DNA of 64,000 nt from Fulvia fulva (lineage: Eukaryota > Ascomycota > Dothideomycetes > Mycosphaerellales > Mycosphaerellaceae), in NCBI RefSeq assembly GCF_020509005.1, contig NC_063015.1, forward strand, positions 992,001 through 1,056,000, given 5' to 3'. The notes beneath the pieces are model-generated. The model was given only the letters and a program-made list of their open reading frames with translations, was not told where the DNA came from and searched no databases. The first letter of the stretch is position 1, and the number at the start of each line of letters is the position of its first letter. The position numbers and the translations under genes were made by a program. Shown piece by piece: positions 35,160-45,202 of this stretch.

Positions 35160-35630
35160 ATGTCTACCAAAACCACAACCGAGCAAGTACACGACACCAC
35201 CGCCCAAAATGCCACCAACAACCACATCCGCCACTCAACCGACATCAGCTCCTTCGGCATCGAAGGAGACCTTCGCATCAGCCGAGTCGGTTTGAGGAGG
35301 ATGGGAAACCTGATGGACCGAGGAAGGCGCAGGGTGTTCCGTCGGAGTTGAAGAGTTTGACGGCTGAGATTGTTTTTGTGGTTATTTGCTCGGCTGGACA
35401 GTTGCTTTTCTCCTTCTTGCTTGGTAACATCAATGTTAACCAGCAATCTTTCAAGGCTGCCCTAGGACTCCAGCAGAGCGAGATTCCGTGGCTTGTTGGG
35501 GCGTACCTTGTTGCGCTGGGCTTGAGCGTTATCCTCTCTAGCTCGTTGACGGATCTGTTACCTCCCAAATATCTGATTGTGGGCGCCTCATTTGGTCAAC
35601 GATCTGGAACATCATAGCCTTTCTCACGGT
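35160..35630 (+). pseudogene. 5' remnant of an MFS transporter gene, frameshifted and truncated
   Basis: A plus-strand frame encodes FEEDGKPDGPRKAQGVPSEL followed by the first two membrane helices of an MFS drug/proton antiporter (AEIVFVVICSAGQLLFSFL, then EIPWLVGAYLVALGLSVIL and SSLTDLLPPKYLIVGA). The likely start, ATG 35160 (MSTKTTTEQ), is in a different frame from the helices, so at least one frame change precedes them. At about 35602 the frame shifts again: the expected continuation, IWSTIWNIIAFLTVS, is found in another frame. Homology then ends at about 35635, where the F-box-like gene on the other strand begins its stop codon. Ten or more helices are missing. This is a dead fragment. 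Confidence 0.75.
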
Positions 35631-35636
35631 GTCGTA

Positions 35637-36304
35637 TCACCACCGCTCCCACTCCCCACTCCCCACAGCCATCACAAACGCCCCCTCCCCAAACTCCTCC
35701 ATCAACTCCACCAAATGTCCCACCCTAGCCCCTCCGCTATGCCTCACAACACCGCCTCTCGGCACCTCATCGCCACGCATTCCAATCCTCCCCCAAAGCT
35801 GCAGAGATGTCGTCGGAGGCTGGGACACAAACATATACCTGAGGCTAGCCTCCCGCGGCAGAGTTGCCACCATCTCCCACTCGATTCTATGCCCAACGTG
35901 GCGAGGGTCCTGGATCATCGGTGCTGGTGACCAGGATGGGGGGGGAGGGGTTGGCGCGAGGAGGCGAGGCGGGTTTGGCGGCGGTGGTGGTGTATTGGAG
36001 TCGGACTGTGGCAATATCATCAGCGTTCTCTTCCTTTAGCCTCTCCCAACTCCAAGAGTAGGAGTCGAATATATAACTCACAATCTCTTCCAACCTCCGC
36101 ACCATCGTCATCAACCCATTGCTGAGCAAGGAGTTTGCCTTGCGGCTTGAAGAAAAGCTCATGCTGCAGGCGCGGCGAAGCTTTAACAACAGCTTCGAGT
36201 TCACGGCAGAGGATATCGACATTGAGGGCGTCTTTGAGCGGCAAGGCGAGGAGGACAATCTCGAGGACTTCGGGTGGGAGGCCGCCTAGCGGTGAGTGGT
36301 CCAT
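35637..36304 (-). CDS. F-box-like protein
   Basis: The first block from ATG 36304 reads GLPPEVLEIVLLALPLKDAL and CRELEAVVKASPRLQHELFF, the usual F-box plus following helix of fungal substrate-adaptor proteins. The second block (36005-35637) holds a Pro-rich linker and REASLRYMFVSQPPTTSLQL, the common C-terminal landmark of these proteins. An intron at 36006-36081 (GTGAGT...CCACAG) has excellent signals, but it joins the first block one base out of phase with the second. Either the donor differs (e.g. GTTGAT near 36110) or the gene carries a one-base lesion. The role would be as an SCF ubiquitin-ligase adaptor, inferred from the domain. Confidence 0.6.
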
Positions 36305-36690
36305 CGTGACGCGGCGATGTGGTGTGGTGCTGTGGTGCTGTGAAGCAAATTTGCGTGGCGAGATAGGAGCTGGCGTTGGGAGTAAACAAGTGCGTCACGC
36401 GGCGACCCACGGGCTTTGGGAAGTTCGCTTTTCGTACTTCCTTCTACTTTCCATCGTCTCTCTCAACAATGCCATGCCATATCCTGCTACTACAGCTCGG
36501 CAAGAGGGTATCTCAGCTGTAATCTGTAAAATATGCATCGCAACCAGTCCATAGCTCAAGCGCCCCAAACCCGCATCCCTCCCCTGAATCCAGCTATCCA
36601 CACCATCCCTCGAGTCCCTAGACTGTTCAAGCACTCCTTTCCATTTTGAAACCGCTCCACGCAATCACCCTGTCGTCCTGTCGTCCATAC
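36305..36690. other. intergenic, nothing recognised
   Basis: About 390 bp between the F-box-like gene start and the stop of the WD40-like gene. No motif worth naming. Confidence 0.35.
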
Positions 36691-39600
36691 TTACATCAAT
36701 GTACAATTCTTGTCCCCTCTAGTCATCCACGTCACCATACTCTTCGTCTCCATCACACTTCCATCATTATACGCCGTCGGCGCGAATGAATTAGGTTTCC
36801 TGCTCTTCCTGAAGAATCCCAGCTTCTTCGCCTTCTGAGTGCTTGCAAAGGCACTCTTGCCCGCTAGACTGCTCCTCCGAGAATGATGGCCACGCATACT
36901 CCCGCTTGTTCGTGGGGCTGCTATATTCGGTGTCGAAGCGGCTGGTGGATGCCAGGCTGTGACGGGGTGTGTGGCAGTCCCGGCTCGGCTTGTGCTAGGT
37001 CGCATGGGAACATGGTCGTGGGATTGGGAGGGTGGGAAGAGGGATGCGGATGTGTTTGCTGCTGCTGCGCTGCGGAAGGCTTGCATGCGGGGTGGTAGTC
37101 TGGCTCCTGCTGAGGATGAAGGAGCGCTGATTGTGTCAGCAGTGGTGGCGTAGGATGAGGATGTGCTCGGTGGAAGGTGGCCTGAAGGGTTGAGTCGCGA
37201 GGTCGAGTAACGATTGGAATCGCTTGTCCCCACCGGCGAGATGACATCCCATTGCTCCTCTTGCGTAGGCACAGCAGTGGAGGCTGGCGATATGGGCGTT
37301 CTGTCATTGACAAGAGTCCCGCTGTGTGATACCGCTGGACTCACGTTCCGCCAGTCGCCAATCAGACTTGGAGGAGGACCACTCCCAATCGGAGAGACGG
37401 CGTTACTGTATGCTCGCTGCAAACTCCTCGGCATTGCTGAGAAAGAGTCAAATGTGCCGACGGCGCCAGGTGGTGGAGCATAAGAGTTGTATGTCCCAGT
37501 GCCGCTCAATTGACTGGCCGGACTGTACGGTCTCGAGCTTGCAGCTGAACTCATCGTTCCTCGCACATGGTCGTGCAAGTTATAAGTGCCAGCCCGCGAC
37601 GGTACAGTAGAAGGTGGCTGTTCGCGATGCATTCGCAACGCATTCTGAGCCTCCTCCACCGATCTTGGCATGCTGAACGATCCAACTCCATGTTCGATCT
37701 CCGCTCGGCGCGCAAGTCTGGCCTGCTCGTTTGCTCTTCGAAAAGCGGTATCTGCACTGAAGTTCTCGGCAATGTCAGGAGGTGCAGTTCGTGGGTTGCT
37801 CGAGGAACTTGAAGCTGCCGTTAAGCCATTCGCGTTCACCACGACGGCTGGCTTCGTAGGGTTGAACGTAGCTGGCTGATCGAGTCCAGCCATGGCACGA
37901 AATCTGCTTGGTAGAGGTGCGTTCGGCTCTTCGGTGTACTCTGGCAGTGGCAGAAATCCACCACTGCTGTCGACGCTGACTCGTTCCTGGGTCCGCTCTT
38001 CTATCGTCTGGAATCGATGTCGTTGCGCATTTGATGCCGCTCGTAATAGCGAAGCGTGTGACCTGGGTGCTCCCTGCGCATACGGCTCTTCAAATGCATC
38101 CGCTTCTTCGCCGCCCTCCATCAAGTCTGGCAAACTCCTGGCTGCGTCCGAGTGCATACTCCCAATCGATAACATACTCGCTCGATTGCGATTCGAGGAA
38201 GCATTGCTGAGCGCCGGACTTGGTCCTCTGTGCCCGCCTCGTCCACCATACGTTGTCGCTGATCGTCCAAGGGTATTTGGCCGTGCATGTAAGCCTCCAC
38301 TTTTGCTCCGGTTCACGGTCCGCCTTCGCACGAGAGATACTTGCTCTTGTAGATTCACCTCTTCCTCCTCAAGCTTCATGGGCGGACTCTTGCCAAGCGT
38401 CAAGTTGAAAGTCTGCCCTGGCTGACCTGCGAACTGTGGATCGAAGTCGAACAGTATGATCCTACCACCTTCGATGTCTTCCACACTTTCCTCACTGATA
38501 CCAGAGTCTGTGACACCTCCAGGGCTCGTCACTATCAGACGCCCTTTGACATGTGTTTGATTGTTCAGCGGCGCCGGGAGTGAGTTGGAGCTGTATACCC
38601 ACCGCACCTCGCTGAAAGGGCACCCATATCCTTCGTCCAGCTCATGGTCGATACTGTGAGCCTCGACTTCCTCCACCTCGTCGTCAATCTTTTGCGGCAC
38701 GATGTATAGCCTGATTGTCCTGTCGTTGACAATCATCGCTACTGTATTCCCATGCTCGTCGATCGCCGGACAGCTGTGTATCGCCGCACCCAGACCTCCG
38801 CAAGTCGATAGAGGCGGCGAGATGACTACTGGGAAGTCAATCTTGCCGTACTGCATATCTCCCACGTTCAGGATGCCAAAGCTATCTTCCACACCGTTCC
38901 AAGCAAATAATCGTTCGTTCATGGTCTTTCGATTCTCTCGCATGAATGTTGCGTGACTGCTGTTTCGGATGATCTCTGGGTGTAACAGTTCTGAGCACCA
39001 TGCTTCCTTGAGCTCCTCGTGTGTTGGAACATTGTCTGGCGAAGCTGGGAACACAGGTACCTGGACCACAACTGTGGAAGAGACATTTACTCTGGTTGTG
39101 GTTCCTACCAAGGTCGAGCCGTCCTCTGAAAAGGCCATGCGGTCCATCTTGAGAGACCTGACTGCCCGGCGATCCGTAGGTAGCGCATCGACTGAAAGAG
39201 AGAAGATCTCACAACCACCTTCGTATGCCGCTGCCAATAGGCCTCCTGTCGGTGCTAACGCAATGCATGTCGAAGGGAAGTCTAGCTTTATCGTCCTTAT
39301 GCGCTTGAGCTGTAGTCCAAGATCGTATATGTTCACTGTGTGGTCGTCTGCCAGAATGGCCATGGTATTGTTCTCATCTGTAAGCTCCACGGCCAGCGGC
39401 CGCCTCTTAAGAGCATAATCCTGACTGATGCCCACAGGCAATGCATTGGTCTGCAGCACAAACAGCCTCGCACTGTTGAATGCAGCTATCTTCCTCCCAC
39501 CTGGCGATATCGAGAAGCCAAATGCCTCGCCTGTTGGGAATCCTGCCGAAGCCGTGGCCGTATTCGATATGAGCTTGATGATATGTATCCGCGGCCGATT

Positions 39601-40578
39601 GGGCTCGTCATCCTGTATTGATTGCCAACTATACCTCACGTTGTTCCTGTGCGATGGTATTTGCGTTGTGTTGATCCAGCTACTTCTTGTCGACGCCCGC
39701 TTGTTGAACAGTGTAGTCATAGGCCCTTTCGCGATCGAACTTCGAGGGTTGGAGGCGTTCGTGAGGAGTATCTGGAGGGTGTCGCCGTTCAGGTGAGGTG
39801 AGCTACCGGGATGCTGCCCTTGCGTCAGGCCCGGCGAGTCGGAGCCGAATGGTATTGGCGTTGCGATGTCACCGCTGTCGTGGACGTCGTGGTGGTTGTG
39901 AGCCTCGTCCGTCTCTCCATTGATGATGGATTGAACGAGCTGCTGTGCTGCTGTCAGTCGCGGTGCTTCGAACGATCCACTGTCGGTCTGTGTCCGTTTC
40001 CGTGACCGAGGCTGGTGTTGCTCTTCCCTGACTGGCGAGACTTCGGCTTGTGTTTCGTGTTCAGCACTTCGACGCGGTGCTCTGTACGACTCCGACCTCG
40101 TTGGGTGTTCCATCTGAGGTAGTTGGGGCGATGAAGACGCCGTGCTACTGCTCTGCGCATTGCCAATGCCATAGCCATACCTCATATCCTCCTCGCCCTC
40201 TCCCACGTCGCTCACGTCAGAGTCTCCCAGGGACTCCATGCCACCCATCTGCCCAGCAATCTCGTCTGGCTTCCGCATGACAGCAGTCTCGTCGGCATGC
40301 TCGTCCTCCAGCTCCACCGGACCAGCCTGCAGGACAGCGCTCTTGACTCGGCCCTCCCTCCCAACATGCTGAAGCGGCGGAGACGGCAGTGGCCAATCCG
40401 GACAATCATGCAGCCCTGTCCCGTCCAACTCCTGCATGGCGTTCATGGTCCGCCGTCTCTCGTCGGCATTGATCCGCTCGCGCGTCGAACTCTTGCGCGC
40501 TGGAACGACGAGAGAAGCGCGATGGCTCGCATGATGATTGTCAGACGGACCAGACGACGAGAAGGTTGAAACGGGCAT
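36691..40578 (-). CDS. large WD40-like scaffold protein ending in a CaaX box
   Basis: Intronless 1295-residue protein from ATG 40578 (MPVSTFSSSG); the frame is open 32 codons further upstream, but only from GTG. Residues ~1-300 are disordered and Ser/Pro-rich. Residues ~310-690 form a beta-propeller-like region with WD40-type strands (FGFSISPGGRKIAAFNSARL, TMAILADDHTVNIYDLGLQL, CIALAPTGGLLAAAYEGG, MAFSEDGSTLVGTTT, TVAMIVNDRTIRLYIVPQK). The rest is long, disordered and Ser/Arg-rich. The last residues are CTLM after a basic stretch (KKLGFFRKSRKPNS), a good CaaX farnesylation motif with a polybasic region. The protein may therefore be anchored to a membrane. The propeller resembles conserved filamentous-fungal WD40 proteins of unknown function. 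Repeat count is not resolved by eye. Confidence 0.8.
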   Translation of the reverse strand: MPVSTFSSSGPSDNHHASHRASLVVPARKSSTRERINADERRRTMNAMQELDGTGLHDCPDWPLPSPPLQHVGREGRVKSAVLQAGPVELEDEHADETAVMRKPDEIAGQMGGMESLGDSDVSDVGEGEEDMRYGYGIGNAQSSSTASSSPQLPQMEHPTRSESYRAPRRSAEHETQAEVSPVREEQHQPRSRKRTQTDSGSFEAPRLTAAQQLVQSIINGETDEAHNHHDVHDSGDIATPIPFGSDSPGLTQGQHPGSSPHLNGDTLQILLTNASNPRSSIAKGPMTTLFNKRASTRSSWINTTQIPSHRNNVRYSWQSIQDDEPNRPRIHIIKLISNTATASAGFPTGEAFGFSISPGGRKIAAFNSARLFVLQTNALPVGISQDYALKRRPLAVELTDENNTMAILADDHTVNIYDLGLQLKRIRTIKLDFPSTCIALAPTGGLLAAAYEGGCEIFSLSVDALPTDRRAVRSLKMDRMAFSEDGSTLVGTTTRVNVSSTVVVQVPVFPASPDNVPTHEELKEAWCSELLHPEIIRNSSHATFMRENRKTMNERLFAWNGVEDSFGILNVGDMQYGKIDFPVVISPPLSTCGGLGAAIHSCPAIDEHGNTVAMIVNDRTIRLYIVPQKIDDEVEEVEAHSIDHELDEGYGCPFSEVRWVYSSNSLPAPLNNQTHVKGRLIVTSPGGVTDSGISEESVEDIEGGRIILFDFDPQFAGQPGQTFNLTLGKSPPMKLEEEEVNLQEQVSLVRRRTVNRSKSGGLHARPNTLGRSATTYGGRGGHRGPSPALSNASSNRNRASMLSIGSMHSDAARSLPDLMEGGEEADAFEEPYAQGAPRSHASLLRAASNAQRHRFQTIEERTQERVSVDSSGGFLPLPEYTEEPNAPLPSRFRAMAGLDQPATFNPTKPAVVVNANGLTAASSSSSNPRTAPPDIAENFSADTAFRRANEQARLARRAEIEHGVGSFSMPRSVEEAQNALRMHREQPPSTVPSRAGTYNLHDHVRGTMSSAASSRPYSPASQLSGTGTYNSYAPPPGAVGTFDSFSAMPRSLQRAYSNAVSPIGSGPPPSLIGDWRNVSPAVSHSGTLVNDRTPISPASTAVPTQEEQWDVISPVGTSDSNRYSTSRLNPSGHLPPSTSSSYATTADTISAPSSSAGARLPPRMQAFRSAAAANTSASLFPPSQSHDHVPMRPSTSRAGTATHPVTAWHPPAASTPNIAAPRTSGSMRGHHSRRSSLAGKSAFASTQKAKKLGFFRKSRKPNSFAPTAYNDGSVMETKSMVTWMTRGDKNCTLM

Positions 40579-41698
40579 GGTGATGCAATGCGCCCGTGCT
40601 GTAGGGTTCCGAAACAGGACGATTCCATGCAAGATCCCCGCCGGCGTGCGGGAGGCTCTGTAACTCTGCTCCACGCGAAATGATCTGTCACATTGAAAGC
40701 ATCAACGATATCATGTTGCTGGCGGTGTTGCGCTTCGAACACAGCACCGAGGTCCAGAACTCATAAGATGGGCACCGATCTGCTGTACATGTCATGCACA
40801 CCGTTGCAACGACGGCGGCCGCGCAGTACGAAACGGGTGGGACCGTGGGAGTCAGCTTGCTTGACGGCTGCAGCAGCAACGTCGTGCACGACAAGCCGCA
40901 GGTGGTGGATGAGACGCGAAAGCCGCTGGCGAATCGGCGTGGCCCGGCTCTGCTACTTTTCCCGAAGTCTATCTGCGCAGTTCAGGAGAAGAAGAGCCGC
41001 ATGTTCGTATTCTACAGTATTCCTTAGCCATGGCTTCGGAGACTGGCATCATTTAACTGCTCCAGCAGAGACTTCATCTCAGCGACGTCGGGTCCTCCGG
41101 ATCTGGGACAGACGCAATTCAGATTCTCGTGAACGCCTTCCGTGCACGTTTAGCATCAGACCAGGGTCAGAACCGTGGACGCCGGGACGGTGGAGGATCG
41201 ATGCTAAAATTAGGGGTGCATGGGAGAAGTGTAGTTGGGGCGCAAAGTAACGTTGTAAATTCCGTGGCTTTTGCTTCCACGCTACCCCAAGAGCACTAGA
41301 TGACTAACGATTCGAGATGTTTGCGACGACGATATCTTATAAGGTATGCTTGTTGAAATGGTGTACAATGGTACTCCTGGCTTCTCATACGGTATTGATA
41401 TTGTGTTGCCAGTCTGAGAAGCATGGTATGGTTACTTGACGTGGTATGGCTTCGCTTCGTGCAGAGCAGTGCTTTTGATGGAAAGACAGGTCTCGAACAG
41501 CACAGTAGAACATTGCTGGCCTTGCCTACATCAGACATTTGGTAGTAGCAAGCTACACAGACGAAGCGCCCCGCCACATCACATCCATAGAATGGCACGA
41601 ATGTAACAGCGACACACGCAACAGCTCAGCCTCATCAATCATATCATCATTAACGCCGCTTCGGGCATCTGGGTATCTCGTCGTAAAGTCATGCTATG
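40579..41698. other. intergenic, no supported gene
   Basis: About 1.1 kb between the WD40-like gene start and the SNF2 gene stop. Short frames on both strands (e.g. 40693-41250 plus) have shadow-like composition and no domain. Confidence 0.4.
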
Positions 41699-44605
41699 CT
41701 ATGCCTGCTGGCTCTCCGCCAGCGTCCTGCGCCTATCCAGGTAGAAACGCTCCAAGCAGTCCCGCCTTTGCCCTTGATCCCAGCCCTCCACCACCAGGGC
41801 AAACTCCGCCACATCCTCATACCCAAACTGCTTGGCCATAGTACAGAATTGCCTCACGCGCACCTCCTGCGGCGGGCGATACCTGTAGCGCACCCGCCCC
41901 AGTCCATCCCCGAGGTCTATGCCATCGTCGCTGGCTTTGGCCATGTCGAGCTGTGATTGCGAGTCAATAGCGCCGAACGCGAGCTCGTTTATGCGGTCAA
42001 TGTCATCTCCTGCTTTCTGTGCGCGGGAGGAGATTTTCGTCTCCATCTTGGAGGTTCCGATGACTTCTGTGTTCTCGTGTGTGTACTCTACTCCTGCGGA
42101 GGCGAAGATGGCTTGCACTGGGTCCAATTGCTTCGCAGTCTCTTTCGCAGCTTTACGTCTTGCTTCTCCGTGTCCTATAATCTCCTGTGCCAGCTCATCC
42201 ATAGCGGCGTCCATATCACCCAAAGGGCTGAGTTCCCGTCCGTCATCTTCCTGGCTAGCCTCCAAGTCCAACCCTGCAATCTCCACGCCAGCGCGAGATT
42301 CTGCGACGTTGGTCTTGTTGACGATGTCTTGAAGCACGACGTTCTCTGCCATGGGAGCGAAAAGGTTAGCAAGGCCGAAGATCTCTCCTTTCTGGTTCTT
42401 CTGGTCTTGAACGCCTGTAAAGTAGCGACGCTCGTTGGAGCCATCGTAGGCAATATTTGCTTGTTGTTGTTTGTAAATCTGTCTGGCGTACACAATCTCT
42501 TCGACTGTGCCGACCGAGACGAGGCGGAAGACGTCAACATCGCGCAGTTGGCCCATGCGGTATGCTCGATCTTGTGCTTGTTGGTCCCATGCCGGGTTCC
42601 AGTTCGGATCCATGATGACGACTTTGTTGGCGCTGGTGATGTTCAGACCGACCCCGCCTGCTTTTGTCGATATTAGGAAGATGAATTTGTTTGGGTCGGT
42701 ATTGTAGAGGTCAACCTCCGCTTGCCTCTCGTCGTAGCTCATCTCTCCGGTCAGGTATGATACGACGAATTCCGATGTTACTTTGAAGAACATGTGCAAC
42801 AGCCTCAGAAGCTTGACCGAGTGGGAGAAGATCAAGACCTTGTCTCCGTTGTCGTCCCACAAATGTAGTAGTTTCTTGAGAACCTTCCACTTGCCGCAGA
42901 ACTCCGCCTTCGCCCAGTAGGTAGTCTCGTCTCTCCTCTTGAAGTAGTCTTCCCACTCGTTCTCCCCAACTGCGAGCTTGAGCGTCGCAATATCCTTAGC
43001 CATGCGTTCGTGATCACTCTCTCCACTGGGTAGAAGCAGAGCAAGATGATTGGATAGCTTCTGCAGTGTGACCAGGACAGGAAAGACAAAGAATCTCCAG
43101 TCGCCCCAGCCCTCGACCTCTTGATTGCAGCACCACCCAGACTTTCTGCCAGAGTTACATGTGCACGGCGACGTGGCGTCTCTGATGACCGTCACGAGTT
43201 CGCTTGCGGTGAAGTTGTTGTAAGCATCTGCTTGGGCGGGTGTCAATGGACAGAAGACTACCCTGTCACTCTTCTTGGGAAGCTGATGTGCGATTAGGGC
43301 CTTTGTGCGTCGTAGGAAGAATTTGGGTAGCAGATTCTTCACCAGTCTCTCTGCAATGTTTCGGGCTGTTGCCAATTGAGTGTTCGTCGCGCCGTGGGCT
43401 TGTCCCATCTTGAGAGGTATACAGATCTTGTTCTTCCAGTTAATCATGGGACCGAGTCTGCCAGGAGAACACCAGTTCAGCAGGACCCAGAGCTCTTCGT
43501 ACTTGTTCTGAATGACAGTCCCTGAAAGTCCAATGCGACAGAGAGCGTTGACATTCATCATGGCCTTGCAGACATCAGAACGACGATTCTTGAACATGTG
43601 GCACTCGTCTGCGATCACGCAGTCCCAGCGGATGGTGTTGATGGCGCTCTCATCGTTTGTGTAAGTCTGGTAAGGTGTAATCATGATCTCGAGACGTCCA
43701 GAATGTGCTGTCGCCAAGGCTGCTTCCTTCACTTTCTTGCCGCCGTGATATGTGTCAACGTGCCAGTATCCCCAACGCTCAAGTTCGTTCCTCCAGTTCG
43801 CCATGAGGCCACCCGGACAGACGATGAGGACTCTTGGATACCAGTCGTCGTCAGCCTGTCTGCGTATGGCTCGCATTCGCTTCTGGTCCATCTCGTTGGC
43901 GCTCTTGCCAAAGGCTGCAGTCAGGAATGCGATGACTTGGATGGTCTTGCCGAGGCCCATGTCGTCGCCGAGTATGCCTCCTTTCTGATAGAGGAACTTC
44001 TTGTAGAGAAAGTCGGCACCGTCGACCTGATATGGCTTGAGATACTGCGCGATAGGTCCTGGTATAGTACTCGCGTCATCTCCAATGTCGATTGGTTCGC
44101 ACGGGCCTGACTTTGGTATGTGGTCGGGCAGAACAGGGCGTGTGTCAAGATGTGTCCGCTGCGACTCTTCGTCACGAAGTCGAGGCGGGTAACATAGTCC
44201 ATCTTCTGCGGTGGCGCCCAGGTGGGTCTCCCATTCTGCTGCTCGATCGCAAAGGTATTGTGGTAATATATCGTCAAGGGTGTCGTCTTCTTCCTCGCCG
44301 CTGCTCGTAATCTTGCGCTTTGTACTCGTCGCTTTCCTGCCAACCATTGACTTTCCAGTTGTCTTCGTGCGCTTCTTCGGTGGCTCGCGGCTCTGCTTCT
44401 CGCGACGCTGCTTCGGCTTCGAGTTCGACTTGGTCTTGGACTTGCTTTTCACGGGTGCTGGTTCATCATCGTCAGTCCACTCCACACGCTCACCAGACGG
44501 TACGCGACTCGAGGATTTGGTGGCGGGGCCGGAGGAGATGATGTGGAGGTCGTCGCTGTCTGTGTCCATCTCGCTGCTGCGATGACCCAGCCAGCGAGCG
44601 GCCAT
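41699..44605 (-). CDS. SNF2-family DNA-dependent ATPase, ERCC6L2/Rad26-like
   Basis: Nuclear chromatin/DNA-repair translocase of 968 residues, with no intron. ATG 44605 is in an ideal context (ACCACCATGG); the frame extends 29 codons upstream without a better start. An N-terminal Lys/Ser-rich region (about 45-115) carries nuclear signals (PKKRTK). The ATPase core begins QYLKPYQVDGADFLY, then Walker A GDDMGLGKT (about 213-221), LIVCPGGLMANWRNEL, Walker B/box II ADECH (about 332-336), GLSGTVIQNKYEELW, and the helicase C half with VLIFSHSVKLL, STKAGGVGLNI and QAQDRAYRMGQ. Box II is DECH, not the usual DEAH/DEGH. The C-terminal ~250 residues include a helical DELAQEII region and a QEVRVRQFCTMAKQFGYEDV motif like that in ERCC6L2-type proteins. 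Ortholog assignment is inference. Confidence 0.88.
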   Translation of the reverse strand: MAARWLGHRSSEMDTDSDDLHIISSGPATKSSSRVPSGERVEWTDDDEPAPVKSKSKTKSNSKPKQRREKQSREPPKKRTKTTGKSMVGRKATSTKRKITSSGEEEDDTLDDILPQYLCDRAAEWETHLGATAEDGLCYPPRLRDEESQRTHLDTRPVLPDHIPKSGPCEPIDIGDDASTIPGPIAQYLKPYQVDGADFLYKKFLYQKGGILGDDMGLGKTIQVIAFLTAAFGKSANEMDQKRMRAIRRQADDDWYPRVLIVCPGGLMANWRNELERWGYWHVDTYHGGKKVKEAALATAHSGRLEIMITPYQTYTNDESAINTIRWDCVIADECHMFKNRRSDVCKAMMNVNALCRIGLSGTVIQNKYEELWVLLNWCSPGRLGPMINWKNKICIPLKMGQAHGATNTQLATARNIAERLVKNLLPKFFLRRTKALIAHQLPKKSDRVVFCPLTPAQADAYNNFTASELVTVIRDATSPCTCNSGRKSGWCCNQEVEGWGDWRFFVFPVLVTLQKLSNHLALLLPSGESDHERMAKDIATLKLAVGENEWEDYFKRRDETTYWAKAEFCGKWKVLKKLLHLWDDNGDKVLIFSHSVKLLRLLHMFFKVTSEFVVSYLTGEMSYDERQAEVDLYNTDPNKFIFLISTKAGGVGLNITSANKVVIMDPNWNPAWDQQAQDRAYRMGQLRDVDVFRLVSVGTVEEIVYARQIYKQQQANIAYDGSNERRYFTGVQDQKNQKGEIFGLANLFAPMAENVVLQDIVNKTNVAESRAGVEIAGLDLEASQEDDGRELSPLGDMDAAMDELAQEIIGHGEARRKAAKETAKQLDPVQAIFASAGVEYTHENTEVIGTSKMETKISSRAQKAGDDIDRINELAFGAIDSQSQLDMAKASDDGIDLGDGLGRVRYRYRPPQEVRVRQFCTMAKQFGYEDVAEFALVVEGWDQGQRRDCLERFYLDRRRTLAESQQA

Positions 44606-45202
44606 GGTGGTGTTGGGAGGGGAGGCAGAGTGTGGTGGTGGGGGGTGTCGAGGGAAGGATTGGGATGGAGGGGAGACGCGTAAAAGTGGCACGCGAGATA
44701 AGCTCTGTGGAGCAGATTGGATCGCGCAGCCACGTGACTGGTCCGAGCTCGAGACAAAGAAGGGGAAGGAACTTCAACTTACGCCTGTAAATCTGTTAGC
44801 ATACACTCCCAACAAGTTTGCTCGAACAGTCTGGCAGCAACGAGCGTGGCGTAGCAAGATTTGACAACTGGGATTGGCTGTGGGTGAATCGATGCTGGTA
44901 GATCGGGCGATTCGAGCAAATACTGCATTGCAATACCGTTGACAAGAGCTTCTCGGTATGGTTGTGGAGATGTTGAACAAGAGCAGGTGTATGAGGCTCG
45001 ATACTCCAAGCAATGGTAGGAGCCAGGCTTTGATATCGGTGTCGCCGTCCAGCATGGAGAGCGTGTAAAATATCGGAAGAAGTCGCTGCCCAGCGCAACG
45101 CGTCGATGCTCCAGTCTTCATTGGAAGTCCGTCATACATCCAGAGTCCGGTCGAATTGCTGTCACGCTCGTTGCAACACCGTAAGGAATAGCTGATACGT
45201 AC
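44606..45202. other. intergenic, nothing recognised
   Basis: About 600 bp: promoter side of the SNF2 gene and 3' flank of the small proline-run gene. No motif worth naming. Confidence 0.35.
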
